This document shows, one piece after another, positions 58,246 through 64,000 of a DNA stretch of 64,000 nt. Location of the stretch: the NCBI GenBank assembly GCA_015847255.1, contig JADLZK010005834.1:236599-300598 (forward strand), written 5' to 3'. Positions within the stretch are counted from its first letter, which is position 1, and each line of letters starts with the position of its first letter. The DNA is from Hyparrhenia diplandra (Eukaryota > Streptophyta > Magnoliopsida > Poales > Poaceae). The notes beneath the pieces are model-generated. The model was not told where the DNA came from. It searched no databases and saw nothing but the letters and a program-made list of their open reading frames with translations. The position numbers and the translations under genes were made by a program.

Positions 58246-61200
58246 TCAGAACACCCCGTGTGTTACTTACCGCTTAAGTCTTGATTGGACAAAATTAAGT
58301 TTATTTTATGTTTTTGATCCTAAGTGTGTTGTTGTATGATGGTTGGATAGTATAGGTTGGGAATCTGAAAGTTGAATCAAATTCAAATTTGAATTGAACT
58401 CCAAAAACCCTAAATTCTATTCTTTCTTTTTTACCCCCTTTTCTTTTATTCAAAATTTATAAAGAATTTGGGTATGGTTATTAAAGCAAATTTGTAGAGT
58501 TTTCAAAGTTGCACAAAGTTGGTATTTTGAGTTTTCAAAATTTAGTTCAAAAATTTAGAGTAATTTTGAAAATACCAAAATTAGGGTTTTGTCCCCTTTT
58601 GATTTAAAAACCATATTTTAAAAATCTAAGCAAAATTTGCAAAAAAACTTTCAAAAGCTAGTCTGTAGATCTTGTTGAGATGAACAAAAGTCATGTACAA
58701 AGTTTTTGAAGTTGTTACATGATTTTAAAAGTAATTTTGAATTCAAATTTCAAAATTTTGAACTGCATTTCAAAAAGTCATATTTAGAGGCCGAATTTGA
58801 AAATCTTCCAATTGTGAAAATTGTAGATCTTGAAAAATTAGGCTAAGTCACTTTTGAGTTTTTGAAGATCAGTTCAAATTTTGGGAGAATTTGATCAAAT
58901 TCAGAAATGTTAGGGTTTGGGTGCTACCAAAAGAGTGGCATGGTCGCCCATGCCGCCATGTCGCCGGTGTCCGCCGCGGGCCGCCTCGCGCTTCGCGCGC
59001 GCCTGGCCGCGTGGTTGGCCATCCGACACACGAGCAGCTCCTGGCCGCCTCTTTTCCCCCTCTCTCGCTTGCTCGCTCTCTCTCTTTCTTCCTTCACGAT
59101 GCCGACGACGACGCCTAGGGCACCGCCGCCGTCGCGATTTCGCCCGTCACCACCTTGCCTCGGGCCAAATTGAGCATGCATCCATGCTCGCAACCTCCTT
59201 TGCGCTTCTATTATACCCACTCGCACCTTGTCTCTTGATCGAGTCGGCCGCGTCCGCCGTTTCTTTTCTCGCGTACGGCGAAAACGCCGCCGCGGATCCG
59301 CCCGCCGGCCAAACCGCCGCCACGGTGATGCCCTCGCCCCTTTGATTCCTCGTTTAAGCTTCACCTTGAAGCCGTGATGATGCTCGTCCGCTTGATCGCT
59401 TCCCCGCCGAGCTCAGACGCTGTGGAACGCCGACCTTGCCGGCCGGTCCTCGCCGCCATGTCCGCCGCCGCTGCTGTGGCCACGCCTTGCAGGTTACGCC
59501 GAGGCAAGCCGCAGCCACCCTTGAGCGGGCGAAAAGCGCTGGTGCTTGTGCTGCCTTTTCCCATCACCGCCGATGACCATCCCGCCGGAACGACAAAGCC
59601 GAGCCACGCCGGCTGCCGCTCCTCTCGCTCAAGTGCCGCCCCTTTGACTTCGGGTTCAGAATAGGAAGAAGATGAGGGGGTTAGGTGAGAAACCTTGTGA
59701 CTCATATAAATAGTATTTTGTACCTTTTTGTAATTACATTAAAGTTTGGGGGTCTTTTCGCAAAGTCGCCAAGCCAAAGCTTGGTCGGGGCCGTGATGGG
59801 GCCGGCCATTCTTGTTTTGTGGACCGCCTCATTTATCGTTTCTCGTGGGCCGGCCTGTTTACACGTGCCGGGCCAAGCACAATACCGGCCACTTTGAGCC
59901 CGAGGGCGTTTTTTCTTTTTCATAAAAGTTTTATCAATTTCTTTACTTTTGAATAGTGCTGATTCTTTCAAAATTCATAGAAATTTGAAAATAGCTCCTT
60001 AAATTCTGAAAATTTTTGTAGAAGCTTCTTATGAGTATATGAATCCATGAAAAATTTGAAACTTTGATTTTGAGTAGTTTTTGCATGATTTAAAAATACA
60101 AATTTTAATTGAAAATGCATCTTCCTTGATTTTTAATAATTATTTTATTTATCCAAAAATCATGAAAATTTATTTGGTGCTGTTTTATGCTATGATCTAG
60201 CTGTATAAAAAGTTTGGAGTCAGTTTGACATGTTTAAATTATTTTCTATTTTGAGCTCTATTATTTTATGTGAGTTATAAGTTGTTTAGTGTCAAATAAT
60301 TTAGGTTTTTGTGTGACTTTTTGGTTGTTTTGTGAATCTTGGATCATACCACAATCAAGTGGTCCTTGAGAACTCCTTAGGCAATGGTGATGATATCTTG
60401 TAGAATAGTTCAACAAGTTGGTTTTGTTGGGTTGCAACTTTATCGTGAAGGAAAGTTGTACTCAAGTGTTTATCATTTCATGCATCCATCAAGCATCATA
60501 TTTATACTTCATCATGCTAAAGCATGCATCATCATCTACGTGTAGTGTATACGAGAGTGAGATGGTTCATGATGGTCGAGCTTCGAAGAAGATCCATCTT
60601 TCAGTGATATCGAGGTCAAGTATGACTCGGGTGATCTGGTTTTGATTCTCGACTTTTCCCTGCAACACAGGCAAGCCCCGGTTTCATTAAACCTTTCTTT
60701 GATATTTTAAAAAGTTTTATATCACTTATGTCTATGCTATGTTGCATTAAGTAATTAGGAGTTGAGTGATAACCTAATTGCTGCATTACCATCCTTGTTT
60801 ATTTCAATACCATCCTTGTTTATTTCAATACCATCCTTGATAACTTGTTTCATTTGAAAATGCTTAGTGATGCTTAGCCCCGCTTAATTAGTTAAGCTTT
60901 TTCATCAAAATGTTTTAATTGAGAAGATGGTACTATTTTCGAAAAGAAAGAGATGTAGTGATGAATTTGAGATCGGACGGGACGTAGGTTGAAAGCCGGG
61001 CGGGATACCTAGCTGTGCTTGTCCCGTGTTGGTCGTTTAAGGACCGTTCGTTGTTTGGATTGTTAAGTTCGGGACTTTTGAACGCAAGTACGCCCGAGGC
61101 CTTCTCGGGCAAAGGCACGGCCGACCGCAATCACCCCCGCATCGGGCCGACCCTAACTAGCCACATACTTCTCGTAAGCCGGATCTCGTGGAGCCAAATC

Positions 61201-62114
61201 GGGAATGGCAACCACGCACCGGGAGTGGAGAGATGGCGGAGTAGCGTGTACCCACCCCATGGGTCAAACCGTCATTAGGACGGGTAGGGAGGTGGAGCAT
61301 CGTGGCTCTCGGGTGGCGCAGCCTCGTCCCCGCTTTGGACAAATCAAAGAAGGTTGATATATGCAAGCTTAAGTGCTACATATGTCGTGGTTAGGATCCC
61401 CATTTGGGTATAATCGGTTCATGAATCGCCGTTGCTTCTCGGTTATGGAGACCCGTTCTTCCGTCCTTTCATCGTAGTAAATGATGGATTATGTTTTGAG
61501 AAAGAAAGTTGGCATAATAAATTATGTTTGCTCTAGAATAGGATAATCTAGAGTATCGAGTTACTAATCTGAATTTAAAATATTGAAAGTAAGGATTCAC
61601 GTTTAGTAAGCTTTTTCTCGCAAAAGAGTTTCTTGATTCTTGCTAAAGCCTTACCTTGACTCCTAAGACCCAGCATTCCCGTGTCTTCTCCTCGTTTTTC
61701 TTTAGTCGGGTAAGTCTTGTTGAGTACCCCGTACTTTCGTGGTTCTTTGACCCTTGTTGCGGTGTTGACTCGTCTTCGTTAACCAAGGTTATGTCGGTGG
61801 GCACGACATGATCTGGTTGTCTTCTAGTCTACTCAGCTTCCACAAATTAATTAAGTTAAGTTTACTTAAATATAACTTACTCATATTTTATAAAATTAAT
61901 GTTATTATTCTTCCAAGACTCGATCTATATTTTTATAACAAATGTTGTAATGTTGTAGCTACTCCTTTGTTGATCCTCGGTATGAGAGCGGTGTAATCGG
62001 GTTTCGATGACACCGACAAGGCTTCTTAAGTTATTGGGTGCATCCGCATACCGCCCGAGGCCTTTGGGACAATGACAAGTGTGTGGGCCCCGTAATTAGG
62101 AGGTTCTCATTACG
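58246..62114 (+). repeat. 3' LTR, 3.87 kb
   Basis: Matches the 5' LTR along its length, including the 21-bp triple repeat (60786-60845). Differences cluster in GC-rich or CG-containing places. Confidence 0.9.
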
Positions 62115-62119
62115 GTCGG

Positions 62120-62729
62120 TGCCTAGAGCCTCATTGGAGCCCATAGAAAACTCTGTTAGTGGCCCGAGCACCACCAAATATGGCCTCCATCTCAACAAAG
62201 TTCTCAATAGGGGTGTTTAGGAACTTAGCATCCTTAGGGTGATCCTAGGTAGGAAAGAAAGTTAACTATTAGCATCAATTAAGGAAAGACAATGCACTAT
62301 TAACAACTAATCCATTCCTAACCTTAGTGTGGCCATTCAGGTGCTCCTCATCTGGGACTATCATGTGAAATTCTTGGTTCCACAAAGCACCATAGAGGTC
62401 TCTAAGCTTGTCAACCTTCACTCACCTCTACCTCCACTTTCTAAAGTGGTTGTATATCTGGTTAATGGATACATTCATCCCAAAGAAACTCGGGCGACAT
62501 GGATGTAACTTGCCTAACATGGACCTCCTTGAACCATTTATCGGGTTTTGGCCCCCGAGCTATGAGATCGCTGAACCTCCTTAGCATGAAACGAGAGCAC
62601 CGGAGTCCGGTGCATAGGACCTGGTGCTGCAGCCTGGTCATCATCAACAACAACTACAGGTGGGGCATTGTCACCCACAAGAAGGGTATCAACATCAATC
62701 TGGTTAATTTGATCACCTAGACCTACCAT
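62120..62729 (-). pseudogene. Myb/SANT-like protein of the PIF element, N-terminal part
   Basis: ATG at 62729 opens MVGLGDQINQIDVDTLLVGD with an acidic stretch. After frameshifts comes the SANT-like domain (KEVHVRQVTSM.., INQIYNHF..KW), then LNTPIENFVEMEAIFGGARA near 62210-62150. In PIF elements this protein binds DNA and helps the transposase act. Frames shift at least twice, and the LTR element truncates it at 62119. Confidence 0.65.
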
Positions 62730-62900
62730 TGCCTATCCATCCAAACACCCAACACCATCAAGATAGATGTAGCATGCATAAATCATAGAATTATTACAAT
62801 GCTTGTCATAAATAGTTCATACATTATTGCTTAGTGCCTAAGGTCTCATAAATAAATAAGTGTCATCACAAACATAAATCAGAACACAGAGTGGTTCATT

Positions 62901-64000
62901 CTAAGTCCTAGCATTGCCCCTATGCTGCCACATAGTAGCAGCCCAAGCTTCCCTTTGCTGGACCCAAGCAGCATTGTCATGAGCATCCTCAGGTGGGTTG
63001 TTGTTTGAATTTGGACTCCAAGTAGCCTCATGAGGGAAGTGCTCATCCTGGCCATATCCGAGGATCCGGGTCGTGGAGGATGCAACAAGCTAGAACCAGC
63101 TTGACTTGTGTTTTGTATGGGTGTTAGGGTTTGTTATCAAGAATCTCGAACCTATTCTTCAAAGCCCCAAATGCTCTCTCCACTGTGACTCTCAAAGAAG
63201 AGTGCCTCGATTGAAAAAATTCCCTCTCGGTTTTGGGGGTCTATTTGTGCCATACTCCCTCAAATGGTACTTGGTACCTCTAAAAGAAGGCAAGAAAACC
63301 AGACCTCACAACATAACTAGCATCCACTAGGTAAAACTTTCCTATAAAGATTAAGAAAGGACATAGTTTAGTAGGTGAGCTATGTAAGATGACTAGTAAG
63401 GGCACCATATTGGGTGTGTATTACTTGGAGGAACTCTAAGGCCATCTTGTTTGGACAAAAGCATCTATCAAAATGAGGGCATCATGTGTAGAACCTTCCC
63501 AACCAAGAAGCACATAAGTGAACCTCGTGTCAAATGACACAAGCGAAAGCATATTTTGTGTTGTGGTGTGCTTTCTACCCCTAAAGGAAGCTTGCATCCT
63601 CCTAGGCACCCTAGCTAGGACATGTGTCCATCAATTGCACCTATGCAGTCCTATTTGACATTTAGAAAAGGTAGGTTTGTAAGATATAGAGAAGGCAAAG
63701 ACCATTTCACTAGTGGCATCCTACAATGTGATAAAAGGTAACACCAACCTTGAAATATGGGTACCAACTCCTGCTACCAAGGATTTTAGGATGAACATTG
63801 TTGGGTGGAGGTTGTATCATTTCATTCCTCAACTCCCCTACTTTGCATAGAGCACCCCCTCTCGAAAGAACCTACCGATGGTCTCAATAGATCTCCTAAA
63901 TGTGTAGTCTACAACCCCGAATCTCTAATTGTGCCCAACCACATGCAAGAACATTGCAACCTATTCTATAATAGTTGCATGGATTGAGTTTGTTACCCGT
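62901..64000 (-). pseudogene. PIF/Harbinger transposase (DDE_Tnp_4), frameshifted, N-terminus off window
   Basis: DDE transposase on the minus strand. Seen in order: FRRSIETIGRFFRE (near 63890), WYPYFKDCIGAIDG (first Asp, near 63645), QASFRGRKHTTTQNMLSLV, FTYVLLGWEGSTHDALIL, KFYLVDASY (second Asp, near 63330), VERAFGALKNRF (Glu, near 63160), and the tail AWVQQREAWAATMWQHRGN to TAG at 62901. A base is missing just after the first Asp (AIDG..H), and other frame changes lie near 63290-63230. All three catalytic acids are present but not in one frame. Confidence 0.85.

Larger units (their letters stand above)
51693..62114 (+). mobile_element. Long-LTR retrotransposon, non-autonomous, probably Ty3/Gypsy
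   Basis: 10.4 kb: LTRs of about 3.87 kb flank only 2.7 kb. The 5' LTR starts TGTAACACCC; PBS TGGTATCGGAGC (55559) fits initiator tRNA-Met; a purine tract atgggaaagg precedes the 3' LTR at 58246. Target duplication GTCGC (51688-51692) / GTCGG (62115-62119). No gag or pol was recognised in the interior, so class assignment to Gypsy is an inference from the LTR style. Confidence 0.85.
49586..64000 (-). mobile_element. PIF/Harbinger transposon, split and running off the window
   Basis: The left end GGGGCCGATTGGTTGCCC is PIF-like, with a sub-terminal repeat 'gaaaccataca' (49656, 49691). On the minus strand it carries a transposase (from beyond 64000 to 62901) and then a Myb/SANT-like gene (62729 to 62120, resuming 51687 to 51340). 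An LTR element (51693-62114) interrupts the second gene. The right end is not in the window. Confidence 0.75.

Overview
The window reads as a block of grass (Poaceae) nuclear DNA, most like Oryza or a close relative. The reasons are GC-rich genes with GT/AG introns sitting in AT-rich repeats, many Stowaway-, Tourist- and Helitron-type elements, nested LTR retrotransposons, and a xylanase of the cereal aleurone/tapetum type. The species itself is an inference. Nothing bacterial, organellar or viral was seen, and no rRNA or functional tRNA gene was found.

Host-like genes are few. (1) A four-EF-hand calmodulin-like gene (2621-3242, +) whose frame is broken by one base in a C run. (2) A five-exon gene on the minus strand (29677 to 27991) coding for a 349-residue DUF4283-like protein; all splice sites and phases fit, and it has a TATA box and a poly(A) signal. 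(3) A GH10 xylanase gene with an N-terminal carbohydrate-binding region (33043-35106, +), with four exons and three or so single-base indels. A weaker candidate is a small gene with a TATA box at 12918 and a first exon at 13329, whose first intron would hold a 9 kb retrotransposon.

Layout. 1-2 kb: GC-rich repeat DNA and two TIR elements. 2.5-3.3 kb: EF-hand gene. 4.2-5.8 kb: LINE 3' end (-). 6.3-6.9 kb: tRNA-derived SINE and a MITE. 7.4-9.7 kb and 11.9-12.5 kb: Helitron-like elements. 10.7-11.6 kb: a TIR element next to an exon-like repeat. 13.5-22.5 kb: a Copia-type element with 2.27 kb LTRs, gag remnants and no recognised pol. 22.5-26.4 kb: orphan transcript-like DNA and a solo LTR. 26.5-30 kb: the DUF4283-like gene and a repeat-bearing coding fragment. 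33-35.1 kb: xylanase. 36.8-44.4 kb: a Helitron and two related small LTR elements, the second complete with a perfect target duplication. 44.6-47.7 kb: duplicated Helitron-like DNA with Stowaway MITEs. 47.7-48.7 kb: a TIR element. 49.6-64 kb: a PIF/Harbinger transposon, split inside its Myb/SANT-like gene by a 10.4 kb LTR element with 3.87 kb LTRs and running off the right edge.

Two themes cross the window. First, insertion order can be read from interrupted elements (PIF element, then LTR element; Helitron fragment, then LTR element). Second, the two LTR pairs agree closely in AT-rich stretches but differ by many small indels near CG dinucleotides and G/C runs. The genes are broken by the same kind of single-base change, so some frameshifts may be assembly errors and not true gene death.
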